Origin: SZUA-584 sp040768905
GTDB taxonomy: Bacteria; Bacillota; Clostridia; Christensenellales; SZUA-584
Direction of reading: 5' to 3'
Length of the DNA: 64,000 nucleotides
Assembly (NCBI GenBank): GCA_040768905.1
Contig: JAXGMA010000001.1
Location: forward strand, 1,984,001 to 2,048,000
The notes under the pieces are model-generated. The model did not search any database, was not told where the DNA came from, and saw nothing but the letters and a program-made list of their open reading frames with translations. Position 1 is the stretch's first letter; the number at the start of each line of letters is the position of its first letter. Below are positions 23,508-32,725 of the stretch, one piece after another. Both the position numbers and the translations under genes were made by a program.

Positions 23508-24362
23508 CTATATTTCTTCTCCAAAACGTATGCCGCAGAGCTTCTCGCTCAGCTCAAATAAACGTTTCGCGTCCTGCACGTTGTCAGCGTGGGGGCTATA
23601 CGCCTTGACGCTGCTGTTGTAGAAGTAAAGGCCTTCGGGCGCAGGCTCAGTGCTGCTAAGCCACGCATATGTTTGTGCTGCCACTTCGGGTGCTGTGCCA
23701 TACCTTTTGCGAACATTCCAAAAAGCAGTGACGACACCTTGCGTCTGCTTGTTTCCGATATCAGTATTTACAAGACCAGGGTCAACAACATACGCACGAA
23801 CTCCGCTGCCCGCAAATCGCCGCCCGATCTCTCTGGCGAACAGAAGGTTGCATAGTTTAGACTGTTTATAAGCCCAAAGGCAGTTGTAACGTTTTTTATA
23901 CATCACGTCGCGCCAGTGCATCCGGGTATGTTTATGAGAATTGCTGCCGGTGATGATCACGCGCCCTCCGGCTTTTTGGAGCGCCCTCCACAGGCGGTGC
24001 GTCAGCAGAAAACCGGCAAGATGATTGAGCGCAAACTGCAGCTCATACCCGTCGGGCGTTTCCGTATAGCCGTTGCGCACACCGCCCGCATTGTTGATCA
24101 GCACATCCAGTACACCGCCGCTTTCCTCAAGATGCGCAAGTATGCCATCCGCCAAAGTGTTGACATCGTTCTGCACAGAAAGGTCAGCACAAAACCATTC
24201 CGCGTTGGCTTTCGGGTACACCGACAGCAGCGCGGCTTTTGCTTTTTCGCAGTTCTCCGGTATCCGCCCCACGCCGATCACGCGCATGTTCTCTGCCGCG
24301 AGTGCTTTTAACACAGCAAATCCAATGCCTGATGATGCGCCGGTGACTACAGCCGTTTTCAT
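23508..24362 (-). CDS. Short-chain dehydrogenase/reductase (SDR)
   Basis: The start at 24362 gives MKTAVVTGASSGIGFAVL, the classical NAD(P)-binding Rossmann start (TGxxxGIG). NNAG (about residues 93-96) and the catalytic YxxxK (WAYKQSK, about 163-169), preceded by ITGSNSH with the active Ser, are intact. The 284-residue length and the HKHTRMHW and AYVVDPGLVNTDIG segments resemble retinol dehydrogenase/WWOX-like SDRs. The substrate cannot be inferred. The gene stands alone on the minus strand. Confidence 0.85.
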   Translation of the reverse strand: MKTAVVTGASSGIGFAVLKALAAENMRVIGVGRIPENCEKAKAALLSVYPKANAEWFCADLSVQNDVNTLADGILAHLEESGGVLDVLINNAGGVRNGYTETPDGYELQFALNHLAGFLLTHRLWRALQKAGGRVIITGSNSHKHTRMHWRDVMYKKRYNCLWAYKQSKLCNLLFAREIGRRFAGSGVRAYVVDPGLVNTDIGNKQTQGVVTAFWNVRKRYGTAPEVAAQTYAWLSSTEPAPEGLYFYNSSVKAYSPHADNVQDAKRLFELSEKLCGIRFGEEI

Positions 24363-24545
24363 AATACTTTCTGTTTGCAATTCTGCGATATGATTGTCCT
24401 CTCTGCCGCGAAAACCATGTGCCGCAGCTTGTGCTGTGCCGACTATACCACACACTGGCTTTGCTTTTCAATGTGTTTTCTGCAACACACTTTATATATT
24501 TTTGAATAGTTTAAATTAAGCTTCATATGAAGAGGGGAATGTACG

Positions 24546-24941
24546 ATGTATTTGAATAATAACTGTCTTGCGCTTGCGCTGCTTGCTTGCTGCTGCGGTT
24601 CAAACAGCTGCGGCCCTGACCTTTTGCATAGCTGGAATCAATGGTGCGGCTGTCATCATGGCTGTCCGCACGGCTTCAATGATTTTTGCTTTGATTACTG
24701 CTGCAGGCACTTACCCGGTTTCCCGGGCGGGCCGGGCTGCGGCAAGGGTCATCCGCCGCATGATAGGGGGTTTCCAGGCAGGCATGGCTCCAAAGGCGAT
24801 TTCGGTGCTTTTCGCCACCCGGGTGGTTTCAGTGATTTTGGTCCAGACAAAGAATCAAAGAGCGCTTGCTGCTGTAAATGCTGCGGATGCGGTATTCCCG
24901 GGGGCAGCGGCTTCAAAGGATTCGGCGGCATTTTCTGTTGA
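24546..24941 (+). CDS. Cysteine/glycine/histidine-rich small protein
   Basis: A 131-residue protein with 19 Cys, many Gly and about a dozen His. It has clusters CCC, CGCHHGC and CCCKCCGCG at the ends and a Gly-Phe-Pro-rich middle (GFPGGPGCGKGHPPHD). GAGGGG precedes the ATG and an intrinsic terminator follows, so it is a single-gene unit. Such composition suits metal binding or a disulfide-crosslinked structural protein, for example a spore coat or exosporium component. No homologue comes to mind. The alternative +1 frame over the same region lacks such features. Confidence 0.6.
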   Translation: MYLNNNCLALALLACCCGSNSCGPDLLHSWNQWCGCHHGCPHGFNDFCFDYCCRHLPGFPGGPGCGKGHPPHDRGFPGRHGSKGDFGAFRHPGGFSDFGPDKESKSACCCKCCGCGIPGGSGFKGFGGIFC

Positions 24942-24976
24942 ACAAGACCTTGCGTGTCTTGAAAAAATAGATTAGT

Positions 24977-25000
24977 AAAAAGGGGCGAAAGCCCCTTTTT
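24977..25000. terminator. Bidirectional terminator
   Basis: AAAAAGGGGC-GAAA-GCCCCTTTTT is a perfect ten-base-pair hairpin with a GNRA tetraloop and T-runs on both strands. It serves the Cys-rich gene on the plus strand and the NYN gene on the minus strand. Confidence 0.9.
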
Positions 25001-25004
25001 ACTG

Positions 25005-25757
25005 CTATTTTTGATTCTTGATACGCACGTACTTATGTACATTATTAGGGCTGCTTGTCCGCCGCGACTGTATCTCAAATTGCTTGAAAGAAGACACGAA
25101 CGGCGTGAGCTTGGAAAAACCGTAGTTGCGGGTATCAAAATCAGGATAGCGTTTGTTTAACAGCTTGCCAACCTGCCCAAGATACGCCCAGCCGTCTTCA
25201 TCTGAGCTCTCCGTGATGATGACTTTTAAAGCCTCGAAGATCTCCTCCTTGCTCGCCATCCCGTTCTTTGTCTGTGTTTTTGGCTGCGCGCCGTTTTGTT
25301 GCGCCTCTTTTGCCTGAGCCGGTGGCGTAAGCACCTCTAAGTATTTGAAGATCTCACAAGCTGAAATAAAAGGCGGCGGCGTTTTTTTCTCACCCATGCC
25401 GATCACGTACATGCCCGATTCCCGCAGGCGCGCGGCAAGCCGCGTAAAATCGCTGTCACTCGATACGATGCAAAAACCCTCGACGCTGCCGGAGTAAAGT
25501 ATATCCATGGCATCAATAATCAATGCGGCATCTGTTGCGTTTTTTCCTGTTGTGTAGCTGTATTGCTGTATCGGCGTGATGGAATATGTGAGCAGCACGC
25601 TTTTCCATGCCGCGAGCTGTGGTTTTGTCCAGTCGCCGTATATGCGCTTGTACGTCGGCGTTCCGTGGTTTGATATTTCGTCCATGACGGCCTTAACGTA
25701 TTTGTCCGACACATTGTCTGCGTCAATAAGTACAGCAATTCGTTTGTCGTTTTCCAT
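25005..25757 (-). CDS. NYN-domain protein with C-terminal OST-HTH/LOTUS domain
   Basis: This 250-residue protein begins with the PIN-like NYN nuclease domain: AVLIDADNVS (first acidic cluster), GKNATDAALIIDAMD and IVSSDSDFTRLAARLRESG, which together carry the conserved acidic residues. A low-complexity linker (about 150-168, Gln/Lys-rich) leads to an OST-HTH/LOTUS domain (IFEALKVIITESS ... WAYLGQVGKLLNKRYPDFD). LabA/DUF88 relatives with this layout are thought to act on RNA. The gene stands alone and looks intact. Confidence 0.88.
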   Translation of the reverse strand: MENDKRIAVLIDADNVSDKYVKAVMDEISNHGTPTYKRIYGDWTKPQLAAWKSVLLTYSITPIQQYSYTTGKNATDAALIIDAMDILYSGSVEGFCIVSSDSDFTRLAARLRESGMYVIGMGEKKTPPPFISACEIFKYLEVLTPPAQAKEAQQNGAQPKTQTKNGMASKEEIFEALKVIITESSDEDGWAYLGQVGKLLNKRYPDFDTRNYGFSKLTPFVSSFKQFEIQSRRTSSPNNVHKYVRIKNQK

Positions 25758-25891
25758 AAAAACCTCTGTCTTTATATGATACTATGATTATACCCTTTTA
25801 CAGCGTGTTTAAGCAAGCACAGCGCAAAAAGGCGTGATATCGTTTAGCGGCGCTTAGTTCTTGGTGGGTTCATTCGTTATGGCATACACAG

Positions 25892-26674
25892 CTAAATGTT
25901 CTTCGGTTCATGAGCAAATTCGGTCATGAACCGCCAGTACCGCTTTGGCATGTGCCCCATACGGCAGCGCGGGTTATGCCGCTCTTTGATCTCTACCGTG
26001 TCGTAAAACAGACGCCACAGTTCACGGAATGCTATTTCCTTTTCGTCAGGACGGGGAAGCTCAAAGTTCTCAACCGATGTGATCGTCCAATCTGAGTTTT
26101 GGTAGAGCAGCGCCATCCCGTGCGTTTTATCATGTATCAAAAACCGCTCCTGCGCATATCTTTCGCAGAAATGGCGTGCGATCAGCGGCAGCACGATGTT
26201 TTTTGGCTCAATCTGCGCCGTCAGCGCGCCGTTTGTCTCCGAAAAACGCACAAAGCCTTTGTAGTGATGGGCTTCTCTTTCCAAATGGCGCACGGCAACG
26301 GTCAGCGTATGCACAGTCTCGTCTGTAAGACGGTTTAAGATATCCCGGCCATAGCGGTACCCCAGGCGCAGGAATCTGAGTATCAACAGATCTTTTTGCG
26401 GGTGGCAGGTCAGAAACGCGCAGCGTACAAAATAAAGCGCATCCCTGCCCATCTTTTTGGGTATGGACGCCTGTACGCGCCGCGCTTTGTCTTTTTGTGT
26501 CGGTATGTTTTTTACAAAAAGCAAAAGCGGCAGCGGCGATGATTCGGGCAGCACCTCCGCAGGCATCTCATTTTTTTCAAAGCATTCGAACACGCAGCAG
26601 AGCAGGCCGTCAAAACTGCCGTCATAACAGTAAACGAGGCCCGGGTTCAAAGCTGTCCCGTCAGGCTTTTGCAT
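25892..26674 (-). CDS. DUF4130-type partner of DNA-repair radical SAM protein (TIGR03915-like)
   Basis: A 260-residue protein with the family's typical start VYCYDGSFDGLLCCVFECF, the middle RFLRLGYRYGRDILNRLTD and end PKRYWRFMTEF. These proteins are encoded beside the TIGR03916 radical SAM protein, and often fused to a uracil-DNA-glycosylase-like domain, which is not seen here. Its ATG overlaps the end of the radical SAM gene by 28 bases, so the two are translationally coupled. A role in DNA modification or repair is inferred from the family and not proven. Confidence 0.82.
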   Translation of the reverse strand: MQKPDGTALNPGLVYCYDGSFDGLLCCVFECFEKNEMPAEVLPESSPLPLLLFVKNIPTQKDKARRVQASIPKKMGRDALYFVRCAFLTCHPQKDLLILRFLRLGYRYGRDILNRLTDETVHTLTVAVRHLEREAHHYKGFVRFSETNGALTAQIEPKNIVLPLIARHFCERYAQERFLIHDKTHGMALLYQNSDWTITSVENFELPRPDEKEIAFRELWRLFYDTVEIKERHNPRCRMGHMPKRYWRFMTEFAHEPKNI

Positions 26675-27963
26675 AGTTCCTCCTTTTGGAGTACAGGATG
26701 CTCAAACAGCGATAATTGGCGCGGTGCGCAATGCAGTGCCTGCTCCAGTCTGCCACGTGCCTGAAGGGACAGCATAGCAGACAGCATGGCGTCCTGCGTG
26801 GTATCAAGGCCGTCCGGGCTTTTTCCGCTGCAGGTTACAAAATACTGCGCACGTTTAAGTACCACGCCGATTTTTTTTAGCCCGGCAAAATCTAAATGGC
26901 CTGTGCGCCGCACGTTTACGATACGCCTTGCGCTCAAAACACCGATGCCCGGTACGCGCAGCAGCCTCTCATAAGGCGCACTGTTGATGTCCACAGGGAA
27001 GATCTCCGGATGCAGCAGCGCCCAGTTGCATTTAGGGTCAAGCAAAGGGTTGAAGTTGGGCTGTGCTTCATCGAGCAGTTCCGCGGCGGAAAAACCGTAA
27101 AACCGCAGCAGCCAATCCGCCTGATAGAGCCTATGCTCACGCAGCAGCGGCGGTTTTGTGCCCGCAGAGGGCAGCAGTGCGCTGCTCATAATGGGCATAT
27201 AGGCCGAAAAAAACACGCGCCTGAGCTTATAGTTTTTGTAAAGCGCTTCAGTCAGGCTGAGTATCTTCAAATCGCTCTCGCCGGAAGCACCGATGATCAT
27301 CTGGGTGCTCTGCCCGGCAGGCGCAAAGCGCGGCGCGCTCTTATAGCGTACTATCTCGTTCCTGCCTTGTTCGATGCGGCTGCGCATAAATCCCATGGGC
27401 GCCAGTATCGCCTGTTTTGTTTTCTCCGGCGCAAGCTTTCTCAAACTCTGCTGCGAAGGCAGTTCGATGTTGACACTCACGCGGTCTGCCAAAAAACCGA
27501 GCTGGTCAATCAGCGCGTTGTCCGCGCCGGGTATGGCTTTGGCATGTATATAGCCGCAGAAGCGGTATTCGCCGCGCAGTATACGCAGCACCTCGATCAT
27601 GCGCTCGACCGTATGGTCGGGGTTTTTAAGCACACCGGAGCTTAAAAAAAGGCCTTCGATATAGTTGCGCCGGTAGAAAGCAATGGTCAAGTCGGCTAGC
27701 TCGCGCGGGGCGAACGTCGCGCGGGGCCTGTCATGAGAGCGGCGGTTGACGCAGTAGGCACAATCATAGACGCATACGTTGGTCATCAGCACTTTCAGCA
27801 GAGAAATGCACCGCCCATCCCCCGAAAAGCTGTGGCAGATGCCCATCGCCGCAGTATTGCCTATGCCGCCAAACGCGGCTTTTCTGTCTGTCCCGCTCGA
27901 TGTACACGCTACGTCGTACTTTGCCGCATCCGTAAGGATTGCGAGTTTTTCGAACAGATCCAT
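26647..27963 (-). CDS. Putative DNA modification/repair radical SAM protein (TIGR03916-like)
   Basis: The start at 27963 follows AAGGAG. The radical SAM cluster motif is CVYDCAYC (CX3CX2C) at about residues 77-84. The C-terminal part contains helix-hairpin-helix DNA-binding sequence (LLRVPGIGVLSARRIV) and a second HhH-like KKIGVVLKRAQYFVTC. The 438-residue length fits the family. It is the first gene of a two-gene operon with the DUF4130-type partner. Confidence 0.88.
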   Translation of the reverse strand: MDLFEKLAILTDAAKYDVACTSSGTDRKAAFGGIGNTAAMGICHSFSGDGRCISLLKVLMTNVCVYDCAYCVNRRSHDRPRATFAPRELADLTIAFYRRNYIEGLFLSSGVLKNPDHTVERMIEVLRILRGEYRFCGYIHAKAIPGADNALIDQLGFLADRVSVNIELPSQQSLRKLAPEKTKQAILAPMGFMRSRIEQGRNEIVRYKSAPRFAPAGQSTQMIIGASGESDLKILSLTEALYKNYKLRRVFFSAYMPIMSSALLPSAGTKPPLLREHRLYQADWLLRFYGFSAAELLDEAQPNFNPLLDPKCNWALLHPEIFPVDINSAPYERLLRVPGIGVLSARRIVNVRRTGHLDFAGLKKIGVVLKRAQYFVTCSGKSPDGLDTTQDAMLSAMLSLQARGRLEQALHCAPRQLSLFEHPVLQKEELCKSLTGQL

Positions 27964-28119
27964 GCCAAATCTCCTTATGGCTATTCTACTATAGAACATA
28001 TGTTCTGTAAAGAGAAAAGGCTGCCCTGTTTCATTTGCCAAAAAAGGCCCGCGCGCATTATAATATTATCAGGTTTCATTTTCTTCTTGACGGCTAACTA
28101 TTTTTTTGGGAGGTTTCTT

Positions 28120-28449
28120 ATGGCTTATAGTCAAGTCGCGAACACCGCAGATATACCGCCAGGCAGCAAGCTCAAAGTCACACTCCGCGGTCTCACAATA
28201 CTGATCGTCAATCACGACGGCAGTTATTACGCAGCCGACAACAAGTGTCCTCACATGGGCGGCTCTCTTTATGACGGCAAGCTTGACGGCACTGTTGTCA
28301 CTTGCCCGAGACACGGCTCTGTTTTTGACCTGGCGACAGGCGAGGTCATGCAACCCGGAAAACTGATGTTTGTCAATGTGAAAGTGTCTGATTTAAAGCG
28401 GTATGCCGTCAAGGTTGAAGGCAGCGATATCCTCGTTGAGGTTGAATAA
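28120..28449 (+). CDS. Rieske [2Fe-2S] ferredoxin-type protein
   Basis: A 109-residue soluble protein with both Rieske boxes: CPHMGG (C-x-H, about 43-48) and CPRHGSVFD (C-x2-H, about 62-70). They bind a 2Fe-2S cluster through two Cys and two His. There is no transmembrane anchor, so it resembles the ferredoxin subunits of dioxygenases or nitrite-reductase small subunits. It starts after GGGAGG and stands alone, 350 bp ahead of the nqr operon. Confidence 0.9.
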   Translation: MAYSQVANTADIPPGSKLKVTLRGLTILIVNHDGSYYAADNKCPHMGGSLYDGKLDGTVVTCPRHGSVFDLATGEVMQPGKLMFVNVKVSDLKRYAVKVEGSDILVEVE

Positions 28450-28697
28450 GCTGCGGTTAAATTAAAGCGTATCCATACCGTTTTCGCGCCGCCTCCATGG
28501 TTTTTCCGCCACTGGCGGCAGCATGCTCGTGCTCACGATCTGTTTAGATACAAAGCTTGCAGCATGGCAGACGAAATAACAATGCGTGATTTGAAAAAAT
28601 GATCTTTTTTTGCAGAGTCCGAAGGGCTGTTGGATTCTGCAATCATATGTGGACAGTTTTGGGGAAGACAAAAATCCGGATATTTTTGTTTTGCTAT

Positions 28698-28725
28698 TTG
28701 CATATTCCCACGATTACTATATATT
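28698..28725 (+). promoter_or_regulatory. Candidate promoter of the nqr operon
   Basis: TTGCAT (28698-28703) and TATATT (28720-28725) are separated by 16 bp in an AT-rich stretch 72 bp before nqrB. The remaining part of 28450-28797 shows no gene that I trust. Confidence 0.4.
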
Positions 28726-28797
28726 TAGTATCATACTCTATTATCAAGAATGTCGCTTAAGCCAGCTTGCAAAAATATGATCTGCCACGGGGGAATA

Positions 28798-29766
28798 ATG
28801 ATTAAGGTCAAAAATTATTTCATAAAACAGAAGATGATGACACGCGTCCTAAAAAGCCTGCTGCCCGTTCTTCTTGCATCTGTTTACTTCTTTGGTTTAC
28901 GTACGCTTGTACTTCTGTCCGTAGTCACCATCACGGGTGTGTTATGTGAATACGGCATCATGCGATTGATCGACGGTGACAAGGCCAAGGTTTCCGAGGC
29001 GCTCTTTGTGACCTGCCTTTTGTTTACCCTCACGCTGCCGCCATCCGTACCGTTCTGGATCGCAGCTGTCGGCATAGCTTTTGGCGTCGTCTTCGGGAAA
29101 TGTGTTTTTGGCGGCTTCGGCAGAAACGTTTTCAACCCAGCCTTGGTTGGCAGATGTCTGATTTATGTTTCGTTCCCGGCATATATGACAGTCGCCTGGG
29201 CAGAGCCCTATAGCGGTTTTCCAGGAGGTTTGATAAGTTGGAGCAGCGGAATTGATGCGATGACATCCGCTACACCGATGATTTTGATAAACAGAGAAGG
29301 AATCATGACCGATTATCTGCGCCTGTTCCTTGGAAATATTTCAGGGTCGCTTGGCGAAACAAGCGCGCTTCTCATTTTAGCGGCTGCTGTTTATCTGATT
29401 GTGACTAAAACAGCTTCCTTAAAAATAATCGTGTCATGCCTGGCTTCATTTGCCGTATTGAACTCCATACTCTACTTCGCGGGAGTCATCGAAGCAAATC
29501 CTCTGTTTTCAATCCTGTCCGGCGGTTTCCTCTTCGCAGCGGTCTTCATGGCGACCGATCCAGTCTCAGCGCCGAAACTAGAAGCCTCAAAATATATTTA
29601 TGGCGCACTGATAGGCGTGATTGCGATAATAATCAGAGCCTTTTCCAACTTCACGGAGGGTGTTATGTTCGCGATTCTGATTGTCAATGCATTTGTACCC
29701 CTGATAGATCGAAATATCAAGATACTCAATGATAGGAGAAAAACCGGGAGGAAGGTGACAGCATGA
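28798..29766 (+). CDS. nqrB: Na+-NQR/RNF membrane subunit NqrB/RnfD
   Basis: A 322-residue polytopic membrane protein; the start at 28798 follows GGGGGA. The covalent-FMN motif is visible as DAMTSATP (flavinylated Thr; D-x-x-[ST]-x-A-T pattern, about 158-165). The C-terminal FMATDPVSAPKL ... YGALIGV ... EGVMFAILIVNAFVPLIDR is shared by NqrB and RnfD. It is shorter than proteobacterial NqrB. I prefer NqrB because the downstream subunits are of NQR type. First gene of a six-gene operon. Confidence 0.85.
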   Translation: MIKVKNYFIKQKMMTRVLKSLLPVLLASVYFFGLRTLVLLSVVTITGVLCEYGIMRLIDGDKAKVSEALFVTCLLFTLTLPPSVPFWIAAVGIAFGVVFGKCVFGGFGRNVFNPALVGRCLIYVSFPAYMTVAWAEPYSGFPGGLISWSSGIDAMTSATPMILINREGIMTDYLRLFLGNISGSLGETSALLILAAAVYLIVTKTASLKIIVSCLASFAVLNSILYFAGVIEANPLFSILSGGFLFAAVFMATDPVSAPKLEASKYIYGALIGVIAIIIRAFSNFTEGVMFAILIVNAFVPLIDRNIKILNDRRKTGRKVTA

Positions 29767-30368
29767 AGAAAGGACGCATCTATACTGTTGTATTCATGCT
29801 GATCGTCAGTGCGTTTTTCACATTACTGCTGGCTGGGGCGAATGCTCTCTATCGGCCAAAAATTCAAGAGAATGAGCTGCTGGCAGAGAGAATAGCGATT
29901 CTTTATGTTTTTGATATCGATCAGAGTGGCAGTGCTGAAGAGATACTTATGCGATTCGAACAAAATGTCAAACGAGCGACGATTTCCGGCGTTGAACTGT
30001 ATGCATACACATCCACAGAAGGAGAACCGGCAGCCTATGCCGTTCCTTTTACCGGGCCCGGGTTATGGGGCAGTATTTCCGGCTATTTGGGTGTTTCGAG
30101 CGAACTTGAGCATATCACCGGCCTGGTTTTCACCAATCAAAGTGAAACGCCGGGGCTTGGCGGGCGCATTGATGAATTAACTTACCGGGAGCAATTCCGA
30201 GGCCTTAGGATTACTGACGGAACAACACTGGTCTACGATGGAGAACAGGGAGGCGGTCAGATCGACGCCATTACCGGGGCGACTTCAACATCCAATTCGG
30301 TTCTGCGCATTTTGAACCAACTGCTTTTTGATACCGTCAGCAAACTGGAGGCTGCAGACAATGGCTGA
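29763..30368 (+). CDS. nqrC: FMN-binding subunit NqrC/RnfG
   Basis: A 201-residue protein with one N-terminal membrane helix (about 5-27) and an extracytoplasmic FMN-binding domain. The flavinylation motif DAITGATSTS is at about 169-178. GPGLWGSISGYL and SETPGLGGRI match NqrC/RnfG. It overlaps the nqrB stop by four bases. Flavin attachment requires an ApbE-type transferase, which is not encoded in this window. Confidence 0.88.
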   Translation: MKKGRIYTVVFMLIVSAFFTLLLAGANALYRPKIQENELLAERIAILYVFDIDQSGSAEEILMRFEQNVKRATISGVELYAYTSTEGEPAAYAVPFTGPGLWGSISGYLGVSSELEHITGLVFTNQSETPGLGGRIDELTYREQFRGLRITDGTTLVYDGEQGGGQIDAITGATSTSNSVLRILNQLLFDTVSKLEAADNG

Positions 30369-30972
30369 AAACATGAAAGATGTTATTTCAAGAAATGTCT
30401 GGAAGGACAATCAAGTGTTACGTCAGATTTTGGGTATCTGCTCGAGTCTCGCAGTTACCAACCTCATGACAAATTCACTGGTTATGGGGCTTGGGCTGAT
30501 GTTTGTCACAGCTTTTTCCAGTTTGACGATTTCGTTGCTGCGCAATGTGATCCCGCATAAAGTAAGAATGATCGTGCAGACATTGATCATTGCGTCTTAT
30601 GTTATTCTGGTCGATATTTTTCTCAAAGCCAATCTGCCTGATATCAGCAAGGCTCTCGGTCCATACGTGGGTCTAATCATCACAAACTGCATTATCATGG
30701 GGCGAGCCGAGGCCTATGCTCAGAAAAATCCTCCGCTTCTTTCTATGCTGGACGGTTTCTTCGCTGGTGTCGGCTATACTATCGTGCTCTTGATCATAGC
30801 GCTGTTTCGAGAATTGCTTGGCTTTGGTACCATCTTTGGCTTCGACGTAAATTTCATTGGGTTTGAGGCCTGGACTATTATGGTCATGCCGCCAGCAGCG
30901 TTCTTCCTGATAGGTATTTTGATCTGGGTCACATCGAACATCTTCGCCCCGGGCAGGGCAAAAAAATCTTAA
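30361..30972 (+). CDS. nqrD: NQR/RNF membrane subunit NqrD/RnfE
   Basis: Starts at 30361, overlapping nqrC by eight bases; 203 residues with six predicted membrane segments. The conserved half-channel Cys residues are in LGICSSLAVTN and ITNCIIMGRAEAYA, the pair that together with NqrE Cys residues holds an intramembrane iron centre in NQR structures. The length and motif spacing are normal. Confidence 0.88.
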   Translation: MAENMKDVISRNVWKDNQVLRQILGICSSLAVTNLMTNSLVMGLGLMFVTAFSSLTISLLRNVIPHKVRMIVQTLIIASYVILVDIFLKANLPDISKALGPYVGLIITNCIIMGRAEAYAQKNPPLLSMLDGFFAGVGYTIVLLIIALFRELLGFGTIFGFDVNFIGFEAWTIMVMPPAAFFLIGILIWVTSNIFAPGRAKKS

Positions 30973-30999
30973 ATAGACTGGAAAGGAGCTGGCACGCCT

Positions 31000-31593
31000 A
31001 TGACAATCGGCATCAACCCATTGGTAATATTTTTTGCATCAATACTGACAAGCAATATGATTCTGTCGAATTTTCTCGGCATGTGTTCATATATCTCCAT
31101 ATCGGGGGAGTACAAGACGGCTTCAAGTCTTGGCAAATCAGTGACTTTGGTTATGGTTTTCACAACTTTGCTCAATTACTGGGTTTATCAGCTGATAATC
31201 GTACCGCTGCATCTTGAATATCTTCAGTATGTTCTTTTTATCATGATAATCGCAGCTTCCGTACAGATCATTGAAATGGCTATGGACAGGCTGCTGCCGG
31301 ATCTGCATGTCAAGCTCGGTATCTTCCTGCCGCTGATCACAGTTAACTGTGCGATTCTTGGCACTACGTTGTTCATGGTCATTAGAGATTACAACTTCGT
31401 CCAGTCTTTGCTGTTCGGTTTAGGCAGCGGGCTTGGCTGGTGGCTGGCGATCAGTGCGCTGGCTGCTATCCGTGAGAAAATGGAGAAGACGAAAGTGCCT
31501 CGGGGTCTTGAAGGCCCGGGTATAGCGTTTATCATCACAGGCATTATGGCGCTGGCGTTTATCGGTTTTTCTGGTATCTTTTCGATAAACTGA
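31000..31593 (+). CDS. nqrE: NQR membrane subunit NqrE (RnfA homologue)
   Basis: A 197-residue membrane protein. The stretches FLGMCSYIS, FLPLITVNCAI, MVIRDYNFVQS, GSGLGWWLAISALAAIREKM and VPRGLEGPGIAFI match NqrE more closely than RnfA, which reads FLGLCPF and LITTNCAV. The two Cys (GMC, VNC) match the iron-binding residues. This is the best evidence that the operon belongs to NQR and not RNF. Confidence 0.88.
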   Translation: MTIGINPLVIFFASILTSNMILSNFLGMCSYISISGEYKTASSLGKSVTLVMVFTTLLNYWVYQLIIVPLHLEYLQYVLFIMIIAASVQIIEMAMDRLLPDLHVKLGIFLPLITVNCAILGTTLFMVIRDYNFVQSLLFGLGSGLGWWLAISALAAIREKMEKTKVPRGLEGPGIAFIITGIMALAFIGFSGIFSIN

Positions 31594-31612
31594 GCATAAG
31601 GGAGCAGCCTCT

Positions 31613-32710
31613 ATGGAAATACTGACAACGGTATTGAGCGTAACTGCGATATCAGTCACGTTGGCACTTATTATAATTGTGGCCGAGTACTTCTTTAACA
31701 ATTATGGTGAATGCGAGATTGATATAAATAACGGCGATAAAGTACTCAAGGTTGAAGGCGGATCTTCGCTGCTGACAACGCTCTCAGGGCAGAAAATATT
31801 TATTCCATCCGCCTGTGGCGGCAAAGCAACTTGCGGGCTGTGTAAGGTGCAGATTCTTGAAGGGGCGGGCCCTCTGCTGCCAACTGAAGAACCGTATCTT
31901 GATGCGGATGAACGCAGAGATAATTATCGGTTATCCTGTCAGGTCAAGGTCAAAAATAATATCCGCATTCTGATACCGGAAGAGCTCTTCAATATCAAGG
32001 AATATATCACAACCATAGAATCAATTGAGCCATTGACACATGATACAAAAAGTTTCCGACTCAAGCTGCCTGCGGGAGAAAAAGTGCTTTTTAAGGCCGG
32101 ACAGTACATGCAGTTATATACCAAGCCTTATGCCAAAATCAGAGAGAGCGTCAACCGCGCATATTCCATTGCCAGCGCCCCGTCAGAAAATAAAATGATT
32201 GAGTTGATCATACGATTGGTGCCGGATGGAATCTGCACAACCTATACGCATACACAGTTGTCTAAGGGTGATCAGGTCAATATCAGCGGGCCCTACGGTG
32301 ACTTCTATTTGCGGGGTGAGAGCAGTGAAATCATCATGATAGCAGGCGGCTCCGGTATGGCACCTATCAAATCAATGATCCTCGATGTGTTCGACAAAGG
32401 AATTGATATAAAAATGAATTTCTTCTTCGGTGCCGTCGCCAAGAGAGATCTGTATTATCTGGATTTTTTTCAAGATCTGGCTGCGCAGCATGAAAATTTC
32501 CGATTCATACCCGCGTTATCCAAGCCTGCTCCTGATGAGAGCTGGGACGGCGAGGTTGGCCTGATTACTGAGGTTGTCGACCGTTATATTGATGACGGTT
32601 CAGATATGGAATGTTATCTTTGCGGCAGCCCCGGAATGATAGATGCCTGCATCAGTGTGTTAATGACGAAAGGCATACCGCAGGAAAAAGTATTTTACGA
32701 CAAATTCTAA
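31613..32710 (+). CDS. nqrF: NADH-oxidising subunit NqrF (2Fe-2S ferredoxin + FAD/NADH reductase)
   Basis: A 365-residue protein with an N-terminal membrane helix (about 5-27) and a plant-type ferredoxin domain (SACGGKATCGLCKVQI with the fourth Cys in RLSCQV). A ferredoxin-NADP reductase module follows: NRAYSIAS for FAD, MIAGGSGMAPI for NADH, YLCGSPGM near the end. This is the entry point for NADH electrons in Na+-NQR and is not a component of RNF, which uses RnfB/RnfC. All cluster ligands are present. Confidence 0.92.
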   Translation: MEILTTVLSVTAISVTLALIIIVAEYFFNNYGECEIDINNGDKVLKVEGGSSLLTTLSGQKIFIPSACGGKATCGLCKVQILEGAGPLLPTEEPYLDADERRDNYRLSCQVKVKNNIRILIPEELFNIKEYITTIESIEPLTHDTKSFRLKLPAGEKVLFKAGQYMQLYTKPYAKIRESVNRAYSIASAPSENKMIELIIRLVPDGICTTYTHTQLSKGDQVNISGPYGDFYLRGESSEIIMIAGGSGMAPIKSMILDVFDKGIDIKMNFFFGAVAKRDLYYLDFFQDLAAQHENFRFIPALSKPAPDESWDGEVGLITEVVDRYIDDGSDMECYLCGSPGMIDACISVLMTKGIPQEKVFYDKF

Positions 32711-32725
32711 GCAGGAGGCCTACGC

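Noticed and set aside
28462..28671. 69-residue minus-strand frame between the Rieske gene and nqrB
   Set aside because: No ribosome site or recognisable motif; it lies in what looks like the nqr leader and promoter region.
28798..31593. Annotation of the redox operon as RNF (rnfDGEA)
   Set aside because: NqrE-type signatures (LITVNCAI, GSGLGWWLAI) and an NqrF gene are present while RnfB and RnfC are absent, so NQR is the better name.
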